The position numbers and the translations under genes were made by a program. The notes under the pieces were generated by a model. That model saw only the letters and a list, made by a program, of their open reading frames with translations. It ran no database searches and had not been told where the DNA came from. From positions 124,001 through 188,000 of the forward strand of contig JAIXPH010000048.1 in the NCBI GenBank assembly GCA_027486345.1: a stretch of DNA of 64,000 nt, read 5' to 3'. Of this stretch, positions 16,789 to 25,183 are shown piece after piece. Numbering within the stretch: position 1 is the stretch's first letter; every line of letters starts with the position of its first letter. The stretch comes from Paracoccaceae bacterium (GTDB taxonomy: Bacteria; Pseudomonadota; Alphaproteobacteria; Rhodobacterales; Rhodobacteraceae).

Positions 16789-18776
16789 CACGCTTCCTCC
16801 CAGATCACCGCATCAACGGCCACAGCCCCTTGGGCGCGCACCATCAGCGGGTTGATTTCGATTTCTTCCATGCTTGGCGTGGCAACCAGCATGGCCTGCA
16901 AGGCCATCACCGCCTCCACCACCGCCGCCACATCGGCCCGTGCCCGCCCCCGATAGCCATCCAGCAGCGGCCAAAGGCGCAGTGACCGCAACGCAGCCAG
17001 CACCTCATCCTCCACCACGGGCAGCACCAGCGTCTGCGTATCGGCCAGCACCTCTGCCGTCACCCCGCCAAAGCCCAGCGTCAGCGTCGCGCCATAGACC
17101 GGATCGCGCCGCAGCCCAACCAGCAGTTCGGCGACCACGCCGGTCACCATCTCTTCGGCCAGATAGCCCGTCGCGCCGGGGATGTCCGACTGGCCCTCCA
17201 GCGACGTCAGCCCCAGCCGCACGGCCCCGGCCTCTGTCTTATGGGCAAAGCCCAGACCTTTCAGGACAAAGGGCGCGGCGAGCGCCAAGGTATCCAGCCC
17301 CGCAAGATCGGGCGCGCTCACCCCCTTCGGCACCGCCACCCCATGCGCCGCCAGCAGCGCCTTGGCCGACGCCTCATCCCGCAAGCGCAAACTGCGCGCG
17401 GGCAAGGCGGCGAGAGGCCGCCACCCCCCCCGGTTCGGCCCGGTCTGCGCCGCCCGGATCGCCGCCAGCGCGGTTTCCAGACCCATCATCGGCACGACAT
17501 TCCCGCCCATGATCGAGATCGCGAGCGCTTCGTCAAAGTTTTCGGGCAAGGAGCCCACGGCAAATGCGGGCTTTCCGGTGGCCGCCGCCGCCGCCACGAT
17601 GGCGTCCAAGGCCGGGCGGAAGCTGGAGAGATCGCAACGGTCCGGGCGCGGCGGGTCGATGATGAAGATGCCCGCGTCATATCCGGCCAGCATGGTGGTG
17701 AAGACATCGGTGGTGCGCGGCCCGTCGCCCCAGATGAAGGTGTGATAGTCCAACGGATTGGCGATGGCGACGATGGGGCCGAGGATGTCCCCGAGCCGCT
17801 GCCGCTGCGCGTCAGAGGGCGGCGGGAAGTCCACGCCAAAGGGTGCGGCGAGGTCGGCGACAAGCCCCGCCTCACCGCCGGAACAGGACAGCGAACACAG
17901 ACGCCGCCCGATCTGCGGACCACAGACATGAAAGATCTTCAGCGTTTCGATCAGTTCCGCCGGGGTGGCGACTTCCGCCACACCACAGGCCCGCAGAAAG
18001 GCCGAGGACGCCGCCCCGCCCCCGGCCAGCGACGCGGTATGCGAGGCCGCCGCCGTGCGGGAAAGCTCCGTCTTGCCGGATTTGATGCAGACGATCCCCT
18101 TGCCTGCCGCCCGGGCCGCCTCGGCCAGTGCCGCAAAGCCCGGTGCATCGTCGATGCCTTCGACATACATGCCCAGCGCGGTCACCCGCTCATCCGCCAG
18201 CAGCGCCCCGGCGAGCTCCGCCAATCCCACCTGCGCGGCATTGCCCAGACAGGCCACATAGGCCACCGGCAGCCCCCGCGCCTGCATGGTCAGGTTGATG
18301 ACGATGTTCGAGGATTGCGAGAGAAGCGCCACCCCCCGCTCCACCCGCCTCCCGCCATGCTGATCGGGCCAGAGGAGCGCCCCGTCGAGATAGTTGATCA
18401 CGCCATAGCAATTCGGCCCGAGGATCGGCATATCCCCCGCCGCTGCCACGAGCTTGGCCTGAAGGTCTGCCTCCCCCGCCTCTTCCCATCCGCTCGCGAA
18501 ACAAGTGGCACCTCCGGCCCCCATCGCGGCCAACTCGGCCACCACGTCCAAAGTGGCATGGCGGTTCACCCCGATGAAGGTGGCATCCGGGGCCGCGGGC
18601 AGATCGGCCAGACTGCGGAAACAGGGCACCCCCGCAATGCTGTCCCGCGTCGGGTGCACTGGCCAGACCGGCCCGTCAAACCCCATCTTCTGGCATTGCT
18701 CGATCACATTCGCCGCCCAGCCGGAGCCGAGCACAGCGATGGAGCCTGGGCGCAGCAATCGGGACAGGTCACGCAT
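16788..18776 (-). CDS. Acyl-CoA synthetase, NDP-forming (acetate-CoA ligase family)
   Basis: A 662-residue fused ligase: an N-terminal CoA-binding Rossmann domain (LLRPGSIAVLGSGW onward), a succinyl-CoA-ligase-like domain with SHTASLAG containing the expected phospho-histidine, a second such domain (SCSGGEAGLVAD), and a C-terminal ATP-grasp domain with SLRLWPLLDGYRG near the end. The reaction is acid + CoA + ATP to acyl-CoA + ADP + Pi. In this setting gamma-butyrobetaine, crotonobetaine or carnitine is the likely acid (inference). The open frame runs 50 codons further upstream into the palindromic repeat; the ATG at 18776 begins the conserved fold. Confidence 0.85.
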   Translation of the reverse strand: MRDLSRLLRPGSIAVLGSGWAANVIEQCQKMGFDGPVWPVHPTRDSIAGVPCFRSLADLPAAPDATFIGVNRHATLDVVAELAAMGAGGATCFASGWEEAGEADLQAKLVAAAGDMPILGPNCYGVINYLDGALLWPDQHGGRRVERGVALLSQSSNIVINLTMQARGLPVAYVACLGNAAQVGLAELAGALLADERVTALGMYVEGIDDAPGFAALAEAARAAGKGIVCIKSGKTELSRTAAASHTASLAGGGAASSAFLRACGVAEVATPAELIETLKIFHVCGPQIGRRLCSLSCSGGEAGLVADLAAPFGVDFPPPSDAQRQRLGDILGPIVAIANPLDYHTFIWGDGPRTTDVFTTMLAGYDAGIFIIDPPRPDRCDLSSFRPALDAIVAAAAATGKPAFAVGSLPENFDEALAISIMGGNVVPMMGLETALAAIRAAQTGPNRGGWRPLAALPARSLRLRDEASAKALLAAHGVAVPKGVSAPDLAGLDTLALAAPFVLKGLGFAHKTEAGAVRLGLTSLEGQSDIPGATGYLAEEMVTGVVAELLVGLRRDPVYGATLTLGFGGVTAEVLADTQTLVLPVVEDEVLAALRSLRLWPLLDGYRGRARADVAAVVEAVMALQAMLVATPSMEEIEINPLMVRAQGAVAVDAVIWEEA

Positions 18777-18860
18777 GGCGGCCCCCAAAGCAAAACGGCG
18801 CGCGCGTGCCGCGCGCAAGCCCTTTAGGTCGCCTGCGCGGCGCAAGCGCCGCTTGTCTCC

Positions 18861-18921
18861 GGCTGGGGGCCGTCTGCCCCCAGACCCCCGAGGATATTTG
18901 GAAAAAGAAGAAAGGCAAAAG
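18861..18921. repeat. Palindromic repeat, forward copy
   Basis: GGGGGCCGTCTGCCCCC and then AGACCCCCGAGGATATTTGG followed by an A-rich tail. The tail half is nearly the reverse complement of 19025-19065. Elements of this form are common between genes in Rhodobacteraceae. Together with the hairpin at 18923 and the inverted copy at 19028 it fills the 314-base gap 18777-19090. Confidence 0.65.
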
Positions 18922-18922
18922 A

Positions 18923-18962
18923 GCACCCTGCCCCGACACGCGGAACAGGGTGCCTTCTCCTT
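18923..18962 (-). terminator. Bidirectional terminator-like hairpin
   Basis: GCACCCTG and CAGGGTGC form a perfect 8-bp stem with a 15-nt loop. On the reverse strand the hairpin is followed by CTCTTTTGCCTTTCTTC, so it could end the BKACE-to-acyl-CoA-dehydrogenase transcript and separate it from the CoA ligase/crotonase pair. Confidence 0.55.
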
Positions 18963-19027
18963 TTACGGTCATCGGCGTCCCCGCCTGTACCGTGCGTTCA
19001 AATTGCCATGCAAAGCTTAACACTTCG

Positions 19028-19090
19028 TTTCTTCTTTTCCTAAATATCCCACGGGGGTGCGGGGGTGTGAAACCCCCGCTCCGACGCCCA
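19028..19090. repeat. Palindromic repeat, inverted copy
   Basis: Reads TAAATATCCC, ACGGGGGTGC, GGGGGTGTGA, AACCCCCGCT, CCGACG at 19041-19086. The core GCGGGGGT-GTGA-AACCCCCGC folds into a hairpin. It is opposite in orientation to the copy at 18861 and nearly identical to the intragenic copy at 11321. Confidence 0.75.
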
Positions 19091-20254
19091 TCACGCGCCA
19101 TGCGGGCGCAGGAGTTCGCGGCTGATGATGTGGCGCTGGATTTCCGACGTGCCTTCCCAGATGCGCTCCACTCTCGCATCGCGCCAGATGCGCTCCAGGG
19201 GCAGGTCATCCATCAGGCCCATGCCGCCGTGGATCTGGATCGCCTCGTCGGCGATCATCGCCAGCACTTCGGTCGCTTTCAGCTTGGCCATCGCCATATC
19301 GCCATCGGTAGCGGTGCCTTGGTCGAATTTCCACGCCGCTTCCCATGCCAGGAGTTCCGCCGCCTTCAACTCCATCGCCATGTCGGCGAGCTTGAAGCTG
19401 ATACCTTGGAACTTGCCGATCTGCTGACCGAACTGCCGCCGGTCTGCCGCATAGGCGATGGCGTGGCCCAGTGCACGTTCGGCGCGGCCAAGGCAGGTGG
19501 CAGCGACTTGCAGGCGGGTGGCCCCGAGCCAGGAATTCGCCACCTCGAATCCCTTGTGCGGCTCGCCCAGCACCTGATCGGCGGGGATGCGGCAGTCGTC
19601 GAATTCCAGCACTGCGTTGGTGTAGCCGCGGTGGCTGACGTTGCGATAGCCCTCGCGGACGGAGAAGCCCTTGGTGCCCTTGTCCACGAAGAAGGCCGTG
19701 ATCCGTTTCTTGGGGCCGCGGGGCGTGTCTTCTTCGCCCGTCGCCATGAAGGCGATGGTGAAGCCTGCGACATCGGCGTGGCTGATGAAATGCTTGGTGC
19801 CGTTCAGCACCCAATCGCTGCCGTCTTGCCGGGCGCTGGCCTTCATCCCCCGCAGGTCGGACCCGGCGCCGGGTTCGGTCATCGCAAGGCAATCCCAGGT
19901 CTCTCCCCGGATGCAGGGCATCAGGTATTTCTCCCGCTGCGCCGGAGTGCCTGCGAGCAGGATGTTCGAAGGGCGCGCGACGCAGGTCCAGTGCAGGGCG
20001 TAGTTGGCGCGGCCCAGTTCCTTTTCGTAGAGCAACCATGACAGCGTATCGAGACCCGCTCCCCCCACCTCGGTCGGCATGTTGGCAGCGTAAAGCCCTG
20101 CAGCCATGGCTTTCTGCTGGACCTCACGGATCAGGTCCATCCGCAGATGACCGGTCCGTTCAACCTCCATCTCATGCGGGTAAAGCTCGTTCTCGACGAA
20201 GGCGCGCGTCGTCTCGACGATCATCTTCTGTTCATCGGTCAGGCCGAACTGCAT
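19091..20254 (-). CDS. Acyl-CoA dehydrogenase, candidate gamma-butyrobetainyl-CoA dehydrogenase
   Basis: A 387-residue acyl-CoA dehydrogenase of normal length with all regions present: N-terminal helical domain (MQFGLTDEQKMIVETTRAF), the FAD-binding signature LAMTEPGAGSDLRGM, and C-terminal IHGGMGLMDDLPLERIWRDAR and WEGTSEIQRHIISREL. It resembles the CaiA-like branch. It reads in the same direction as the carnitine operon, 10 bases after the SDR gene. In context it would convert gamma-butyrobetainyl-CoA to crotonobetainyl-CoA and pass electrons to ETF; that assignment is inference. Confidence 0.88.
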   Translation of the reverse strand: MQFGLTDEQKMIVETTRAFVENELYPHEMEVERTGHLRMDLIREVQQKAMAAGLYAANMPTEVGGAGLDTLSWLLYEKELGRANYALHWTCVARPSNILLAGTPAQREKYLMPCIRGETWDCLAMTEPGAGSDLRGMKASARQDGSDWVLNGTKHFISHADVAGFTIAFMATGEEDTPRGPKKRITAFFVDKGTKGFSVREGYRNVSHRGYTNAVLEFDDCRIPADQVLGEPHKGFEVANSWLGATRLQVAATCLGRAERALGHAIAYAADRRQFGQQIGKFQGISFKLADMAMELKAAELLAWEAAWKFDQGTATDGDMAMAKLKATEVLAMIADEAIQIHGGMGLMDDLPLERIWRDARVERIWEGTSEIQRHIISRELLRPHGA

Positions 20255-20264
20255 CTGTCTATCC

Positions 20265-21020
20265 TTACGGGTCCACGTTGTAGGTCATGCCATCCACGGC
20301 AAGCGCTTGGCCCGACACCATCCGCGCGCCATCAGAGGCGAGGAACAGCGCCATGGCGGCCACGTCTTCGGGATCGCTGAGGCGTTTGAGGGCGGTGCCT
20401 GCGGCATAGCCTGTGCGCACGGCTTCGGGGGTCATGCCTTTGGCTTCCGCCTCGGCTTCGATCACGCGGTCGATGCGGGGGCCATTGACCGATCCGGGGC
20501 AGATCGCATTGGCGCGGATGCCATGGGGGCCCAGTTCCATCGCCACGGTTTTCATCAACCCGATCACGCCCCATTTCGCGGCGACATAGGGCGCACGGAA
20601 CGGGGTGCCATAAAGGCCCGATGTCGAAGAGGTGAAGATCATCACCCCCGTCCCTGCCGGTTTCATCCGCCGCGCCGCGTGTTTGGCCGCGATCATCGCG
20701 CCGTCGAGGTTGACGGCCAGACAGGCATGCCATTCGGCAAGGTCCATGTCCTCGATCCCTGCCGTGGGTCCCTTGATCCCGGCATTGGCGCAGAGGATAT
20801 CGAGACCACCCCAATCTTGGTCGATTTCGGCAAACAGCGCCTGCATGGCGGGTTCATCCGCGGCATCGCAGAGGCTGGCCCTGATCCCGTCGGGCACGCT
20901 TGCCACGGCGGTGGGGTCGGTGTCGGTGACCCAGACCCTGTCACCCGCAGCGGCAAAGGCGCGGGCCATCACAAGGCCGATGCCATTCGCCCCGGCGGTG
21001 ATCAGGACGCGGCGGGTCAC
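20265..21020 (-). CDS. Short-chain dehydrogenase/reductase in the carnitine operon
   Basis: A 251-residue classical SDR: cofactor motif TAGANGIG, NAG in CANAGIKG, and the catalytic Tyr/Lys in PYVAAKWG, where YxxxK is YVAAK. The acidic residue after beta-2 (VTDTDP) suggests NAD preference. Coupled by an ATGA overlap to the carnitine dehydrogenase fusion. Possible roles are oxidation of D-carnitine to 3-dehydrocarnitine or reduction of the acetoacetate released by BKACE to 3-hydroxybutyrate; the sequence does not decide between them. Confidence 0.85.
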   Translation of the reverse strand: MTRRVLITAGANGIGLVMARAFAAAGDRVWVTDTDPTAVASVPDGIRASLCDAADEPAMQALFAEIDQDWGGLDILCANAGIKGPTAGIEDMDLAEWHACLAVNLDGAMIAAKHAARRMKPAGTGVMIFTSSTSGLYGTPFRAPYVAAKWGVIGLMKTVAMELGPHGIRANAICPGSVNGPRIDRVIEAEAEAKGMTPEAVRTGYAAGTALKRLSDPEDVAAMALFLASDGARMVSGQALAVDGMTYNVDP

Positions 21021-22471
21021 TTGCGTTGCCCGACGTGGCGACCGGCGGCATCGGGTTTCGGCAAGGCCTGATGCGCCGTGGCGATGGGCATCAGGCGCGA
21101 CAGGATGGCGTCGGGGGCCGCGCAGGTCTTGCCCGCTTTCATATCCACATGCAGCAGCATCTGTTCCAGCGTGGCGACCGCCGCGCCGTCCTTCAGGATG
21201 CGGATGAAGAGATGCAGGCGCTTTTCATCGGCATGCAGGACCTGCACGGTGCCGGTCAGGGCATCGCCCAGCTTTGCCTCGTCCAGATGCATGATGTGGG
21301 TTTCGGCGGTGTAGTAGCTGTAGCCCGTGCCGACATAGGCGATGTCCGCCCCGATATGGCGCAAGAAGGCGTCGCAGGTTTCCGAGGCCGCAAACAGGTA
21401 GCGGCTTTCGGTCATATGGCCGTTGTAGTCGATCCAGCCCGGCAGCACGTGCAGGCGCGCCATTTCCATCGGGCCTTCCCCGGCCACAGGCGCAGGCATC
21501 GCCGCCTTGCGCCGCGCGTCGTGGTCCAAGAGCACCTTGCCCGCGCCCCAGTTGCGTTCCTTCAGCACGCGCAGGAAACCGATCAGGTTCTGGTCGCGGA
21601 TGCGCTCCAATTCGCGGATGGTGTGGTGGCCCGATTGCGCGTCGGATTGGCCGGCGATCAGGTCAACCAATTCATCGTTGAATTCCGGCACATCCATCAG
21701 CTTGGTCCAGGGCCATGTCAGGCAGGGGCCGAACTGCGCCATGAAGTGCTTCATCCCGGCCTCACCACCGGCGACGCGGTAGGTCTCGAACAACCCCATC
21801 TGACCCCAACGCAGGCCAAAGCCCATGCGGATGGCCTCGTCGATTTCCTCAGTGGTGGCGATGCCGTCCTTGACCAGCCACAGCGCCTCGCGCCACACGG
21901 CCTCAAGGAAGCGGTCGGCGATATGGGCGTCGATTTCCTTGCGGATGTGCAGAGGGAACATGCCGATTTCGCGCAGGGTTTCCTTGGCGGCCTCGATCAG
22001 CGCGGGGTCTGATTTGGCTGAAGGCACAACTTCGGCCAAGGGCAGCAGATAGACCGGGTTGAATGGGTGGGCGACGAAGATGGTCGCGGGGTTGGCGGCG
22101 TGCTGTTGCAACTCGCTCGGCTTGAAGCCGGAGGTCGAGGAGCCGATCGGCGTATCCGGGGCCACCTGTTGGATTTGGGCGAAGACCCGGTGCTTCAGGT
22201 CCAGCCGTTCCGACACCGATTCCTGAATGTAATCGGCCCCTTCCACCGCTTCGGTGCTTGTTCCGGCAAAGGTGATCGTGCCTTCGGCGGGCATCGGGCC
22301 ATCCGACAGCGATGGCAGGGCGCGGCGGGCATTGGCCAGCACTTCGCCCACCTTGCGCGGGGCTTCCGGGTCCGGGTCAAAGATCGACACATTCCAGCCG
22401 TTCAGCAAGAACCGCGCGGCCCAACCGCCACCGATCACCCCGCCGCCAATGATTGCCGCCTTGCGCGTCAT
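21017..22471 (-). CDS. lcdH: L-carnitine dehydrogenase fused to a hotdog thioesterase
   Basis: A 484-residue fusion. Residues about 1-320 form a 3-hydroxyacyl-CoA-dehydrogenase-type oxidoreductase, with Rossmann loop GGGVIGGGWAARFLL, VAHPFNPVYLLPLAEVV and GFGLRWGQMGLFETYR. Residues about 345-470 form a 4-hydroxybenzoyl-CoA-thioesterase-like hotdog domain with VLPGWIDYNGHMTESRY. Known L-carnitine dehydrogenases make 3-dehydrocarnitine with NAD, and the thioesterase releases glycine betaine from betainyl-CoA; in rhizobia these activities also occur fused. The open frame runs upstream across the next genes, but the ATG at 22471 opens the Rossmann fold and overlaps the preceding stop as ATGA. Confidence 0.9.
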   Translation of the reverse strand: MTRKAAIIGGGVIGGGWAARFLLNGWNVSIFDPDPEAPRKVGEVLANARRALPSLSDGPMPAEGTITFAGTSTEAVEGADYIQESVSERLDLKHRVFAQIQQVAPDTPIGSSTSGFKPSELQQHAANPATIFVAHPFNPVYLLPLAEVVPSAKSDPALIEAAKETLREIGMFPLHIRKEIDAHIADRFLEAVWREALWLVKDGIATTEEIDEAIRMGFGLRWGQMGLFETYRVAGGEAGMKHFMAQFGPCLTWPWTKLMDVPEFNDELVDLIAGQSDAQSGHHTIRELERIRDQNLIGFLRVLKERNWGAGKVLLDHDARRKAAMPAPVAGEGPMEMARLHVLPGWIDYNGHMTESRYLFAASETCDAFLRHIGADIAYVGTGYSYYTAETHIMHLDEAKLGDALTGTVQVLHADEKRLHLFIRILKDGAAVATLEQMLLHVDMKAGKTCAAPDAILSRLMPIATAHQALPKPDAAGRHVGQRK

Positions 22472-22923
22472 CCCAACACTCCGATCATCCATCCCAGCAG
22501 CATCAGGGCCAGCACGGCCCCCGCCGCGATCCATTCCATCCGTGGCAAGGGTCTTTGCCCTTGGCCGTCGTCTTTGTCCTGCGCGCCGCCCCGCGCCGCG
22601 CTGGCAGGCGATTTGCCCCCCTGCCCCGCCCGTCTGCGCCCTTCGGCAGAGATCGTGACGGTGGTGCCATAGATCGGCACCTGTGGCGGAGCGTGCGGGC
22701 TGGGCGTCGCCATGCCCGCACGTTCCAACAGCGCCTCGCCCGTCACCTCGCCGCGCTTGATCGCCTGCACCTCGGCCTCCGACACCCGGAGTTCCGCACC
22801 GCTGACCAGAAGCCGCAGCAGGAACCCGGCGTCCGTCGCCACCACCGCCCAGCCGCGCCCATGGGGCAGACTGCCGATAGGGTGCGTGCCAAGCGTCGGG
22901 GCGGTGGGGGTGATGCGTTCCAT
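22468..22923 (-). CDS. Unknown single-pass membrane protein in the carnitine operon
   Basis: A 151-residue protein not recognised as any named family. It has a compact N-terminal part (about residues 20-70, with GRGWAVVATDAGFLLRLL and VSEAEVQAIKRGEVTGEALLE), a Gly/Ser/Arg/Gln-rich flexible middle (about 92-125), and a C-terminal membrane helix WIAAGAVLALMLLGWMIGVLG, so it is probably tail-anchored in the inner membrane with the N-domain in the cytoplasm. It is translationally coupled to the carnitine dehydrogenase (ATGA) and lies 41 bases after the BKACE gene, which argues for a real gene with a role linked to this pathway. Confidence 0.7.
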   Translation of the reverse strand: MERITPTAPTLGTHPIGSLPHGRGWAVVATDAGFLLRLLVSGAELRVSEAEVQAIKRGEVTGEALLERAGMATPSPHAPPQVPIYGTTVTISAEGRRRAGQGGKSPASAARGGAQDKDDGQGQRPLPRMEWIAAGAVLALMLLGWMIGVLG

Positions 22924-22964
22924 GTCTGTGGCCCTTTCCCCTGCCGCCCCATCGCGGTTCGGCT

Positions 22965-23879
22965 TTACCTTGGCAACGGCGGGCGCTTTTCAAGTTTGAG
23001 CTTGGCACGCACCTCCGCAGGCGTGATGACCCGCGCGCCCATGCTTTCGATGATGGTCGCGGCACGTTCCACCAGTTGCGCATTGGTGGCCAGAACGCCC
23101 TTTTCCAGCCAAAGATTGTCCTCCAGCCCCACGCGGACATTGCCCCCCGCCAGAACGGCAGCGGCGACATAGGCCATCTGGTTGCGCCCGATGGAGAAAG
23201 CCGAATAGTGCCAGCCTTGGGGCACGTTGTTGACCATCGCCATGAAGGTATTGAGGTCATCTGGCGCCCCCCACGGCACGCCCATGCACAATTGCACCAG
23301 CACCGGATCGGGGATCGCGCCTTCCTTGACCAATTCCTTGGCCAGCCACAGATGGCCGGTATCAAAGGCCTCGATCTCGATCCGCACACCCGCCGCCGTC
23401 ATCCGCCGCGCCATGTCGCGCAGCATGCCGGGGGTGTTGACCATCACATAGTCAGCCTCGTTGAAGTTCATCGTGCCGCAATCGAGCGTGCAAATCTCAG
23501 GCCGGCACTCGACGACATGCGCGACCCGTTCGGTGGCACCCGCCATGTCAGAGCGCGGGCCCATGCGGCCCATATCCTCGGACCCTTCGAAATAGATGTC
23601 GCCCCCCATCCCCGCCGTCAGGTTCAAGACCACATCGGTCTCACTGTCGCGGATGCGTTCGGTGACTTCGCGGTAAAGCGCGGGATCACGCGACGGCTTG
23701 CCGGTTTCGGGATCGCGCACATGGCAATGCACCACCGCCGCCCCGGCCTTGGCCGCCGCAATCGCGCTGTCGGCGATTTGCTGCGGGCTGCGCGGCACAT
23801 GCGGGCTGCGGTCCTGCGTGCCGCCTGATCCGGTGACGGCGCAGGTGATGAAAACCTCACGGTTCATGGCCAAAGGCAT
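22965..23879 (-). CDS. Beta-keto acid cleavage enzyme (BKACE), probable 3-dehydrocarnitine cleavage
   Basis: A 304-residue BKACE (DUF849) TIM barrel. The zinc ligands are visible in VVHCHVRDPETG, and the C-terminal NVRVGLEDNLWL is a family hallmark. BKACEs condense a beta-keto acid with acetyl-CoA to give acetoacetate and a new acyl-CoA; with 3-dehydrocarnitine the product is betainyl-CoA, which the fused thioesterase encoded downstream would hydrolyse. First gene of the operon, divergent from the GlxA-type regulator. An alternative ATG lies four codons in. Confidence 0.9.
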   Translation of the reverse strand: MPLAMNREVFITCAVTGSGGTQDRSPHVPRSPQQIADSAIAAAKAGAAVVHCHVRDPETGKPSRDPALYREVTERIRDSETDVVLNLTAGMGGDIYFEGSEDMGRMGPRSDMAGATERVAHVVECRPEICTLDCGTMNFNEADYVMVNTPGMLRDMARRMTAAGVRIEIEAFDTGHLWLAKELVKEGAIPDPVLVQLCMGVPWGAPDDLNTFMAMVNNVPQGWHYSAFSIGRNQMAYVAAAVLAGGNVRVGLEDNLWLEKGVLATNAQLVERAATIIESMGARVITPAEVRAKLKLEKRPPLPR

Positions 23880-23957
23880 CGGCCGATCCTCCCTTTATCT
23901 TTGGCCGCCAGACTGGCGCAGCTTGCAGTGTCTTGCGTGACGATTTACGAAATAAGC

Positions 23958-24929
23958 ATGACGAAAATCGAAACGATCTTTGCCCCGGCGACCGATCCCC
24001 TGACCATTGCGGTTCTGGTGCTTCCGCAGTCGTCGATCCTTGAGGTGGCCTCTGTGCTGGACCCGATGCGCGCGGCAAACCGGCACTTGGGCAAGGATGC
24101 CTATCGCTGGCGGGTGGTGTCACCGGGGGGTGCTGCGGTGCCGCTGACCTGCGGGATCGAACTGCCCTCAACCGGGGCATTGCAGGCGGCTGAGGGCGCG
24201 GATGCGTTGATCGTGATCGTCGGCTATCGGCAGTCCGAGGTGGCGACAAAGCCCCTCTTGCGCGACCTGCGCCGGATGGCCCCGCGCTTTCGCCTGATCG
24301 CCGGGGTGGATGCGGGGGGCTGGGTGATGGCACGCGCGGGTCTGCTGGATGGTCACCGCGCCACTGTGCATTGGGAGGATTTGGAGGATTTCGCCGCCGC
24401 CCATCCGCAGGTGGACACGGTGCCCGACCGTTGGGTGATTGACCGCACCCGCGCCACAGCAGGGGGGGCCGCCCCTGCACATGACCTGATGCTGCATCTG
24501 ATCGCACGCCGCCATGGGGCACCCTTGGCCCGACAAGTGGCGCAAAGTTTCCTGACCACCACCCGCGACGGCCACGAACCCCAGATCGCCCCGCCCAGCC
24601 GCGACCCCCGGCTTGATCCTCGTGTGGCCGAGGCCGTCGCACGGATGGAAGCGCGGTTGGATATGCCCGAACCCGCCGCCGCCACAGCCCGCGCCGTTGG
24701 TCTGTCACCCCGCCGGATGGAGATGCTGTTCCGCGAGGCGCTTGGCCTGACGCCCGCCGCCTATGGCCTGTCGCTGCGATTGCAGGCGGCACGGCGGATG
24801 GTCACGGACACCCGCCATCCCTTGGCAGAAGTGGCACTTCGAACAGGGTTTTCATCGCAAAGCGCGCTATCCCGCGCGTTCCGGCAGCATTTCGGCACGC
24901 CACCGAGTGCGTTGCGCGGTAAGGTTTAG
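23958..24929 (+). CDS. cdhR: GlxA/CdhR-type AraC-family regulator of the carnitine operon
   Basis: A 323-residue regulator with an N-terminal DJ-1/PfpI-like (GATase1-type) domain (about 12-190) and a C-terminal double helix-turn-helix AraC domain (about 225-320: ATARAVGLSPRRMEMLFREALG and VALRTGFSSQSALSRAFRQHFG). CdhR and GbdR, which sense carnitine and betaine in pseudomonads, have this architecture. It is divergent from the BKACE gene with 78 bases between starts, placing its operator there. The ATG at 23958 is preferred to an upstream in-frame ATG at 23901 that would overlap the shared promoter region. The stop overlaps the convergent MoaD-like gene. Confidence 0.82.
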   Translation: MTKIETIFAPATDPLTIAVLVLPQSSILEVASVLDPMRAANRHLGKDAYRWRVVSPGGAAVPLTCGIELPSTGALQAAEGADALIVIVGYRQSEVATKPLLRDLRRMAPRFRLIAGVDAGGWVMARAGLLDGHRATVHWEDLEDFAAAHPQVDTVPDRWVIDRTRATAGGAAPAHDLMLHLIARRHGAPLARQVAQSFLTTTRDGHEPQIAPPSRDPRLDPRVAEAVARMEARLDMPEPAAATARAVGLSPRRMEMLFREALGLTPAAYGLSLRLQAARRMVTDTRHPLAEVALRTGFSSQSALSRAFRQHFGTPPSALRGKV

Positions 24930-25171
24930 CCGCCCTTCACCCGTTGGATCAGGTAAATCTCATTCTCGGGTTTCACGGCCAGATTGCGCCCGCCTGCCGT
25001 CACCTCACCATCAATCACGACCGAGACTCCGGCCTTGATGACCGGCTCCAGCCCCGGATGGGCGGCAATCATGGCGTCAAACATCTGGCCGACAGTGGCG
25101 GCCTGAACCGTCACCGCCTCTGCGCCGCCAGCAAGGCGGCGCAGACCGGACCAGAGGTGGACCTTGATCAT
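24926..25171 (-). CDS. MoaD/ThiS-family sulfur-carrier protein
   Basis: An 81-residue ubiquitin-like protein ending in Gly-Gly (QRVKGG), the residue pair that is thiocarboxylated in MoaD/ThiS proteins. LAVKPENEIYLI matches the last beta-strands of the fold. It lies 12 bases downstream of the molybdenum hydroxylase large-subunit gene in the same direction, so it is probably a dedicated or accessory sulfur carrier for molybdopterin synthesis. No MoaE is encoded nearby. Confidence 0.75.
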   Translation of the reverse strand: MIKVHLWSGLRRLAGGAEAVTVQAATVGQMFDAMIAAHPGLEPVIKAGVSVVIDGEVTAGGRNLAVKPENEIYLIQRVKGG

Positions 25172-25183
25172 CGTCTTTTCAGA

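Noticed and set aside
21017-23389. One 790-codon frame as a single giant fusion protein
   Set aside because: Only the last 484 codons encode recognisable domains; the upstream part is antisense or out-of-frame to the BKACE and membrane-protein genes.
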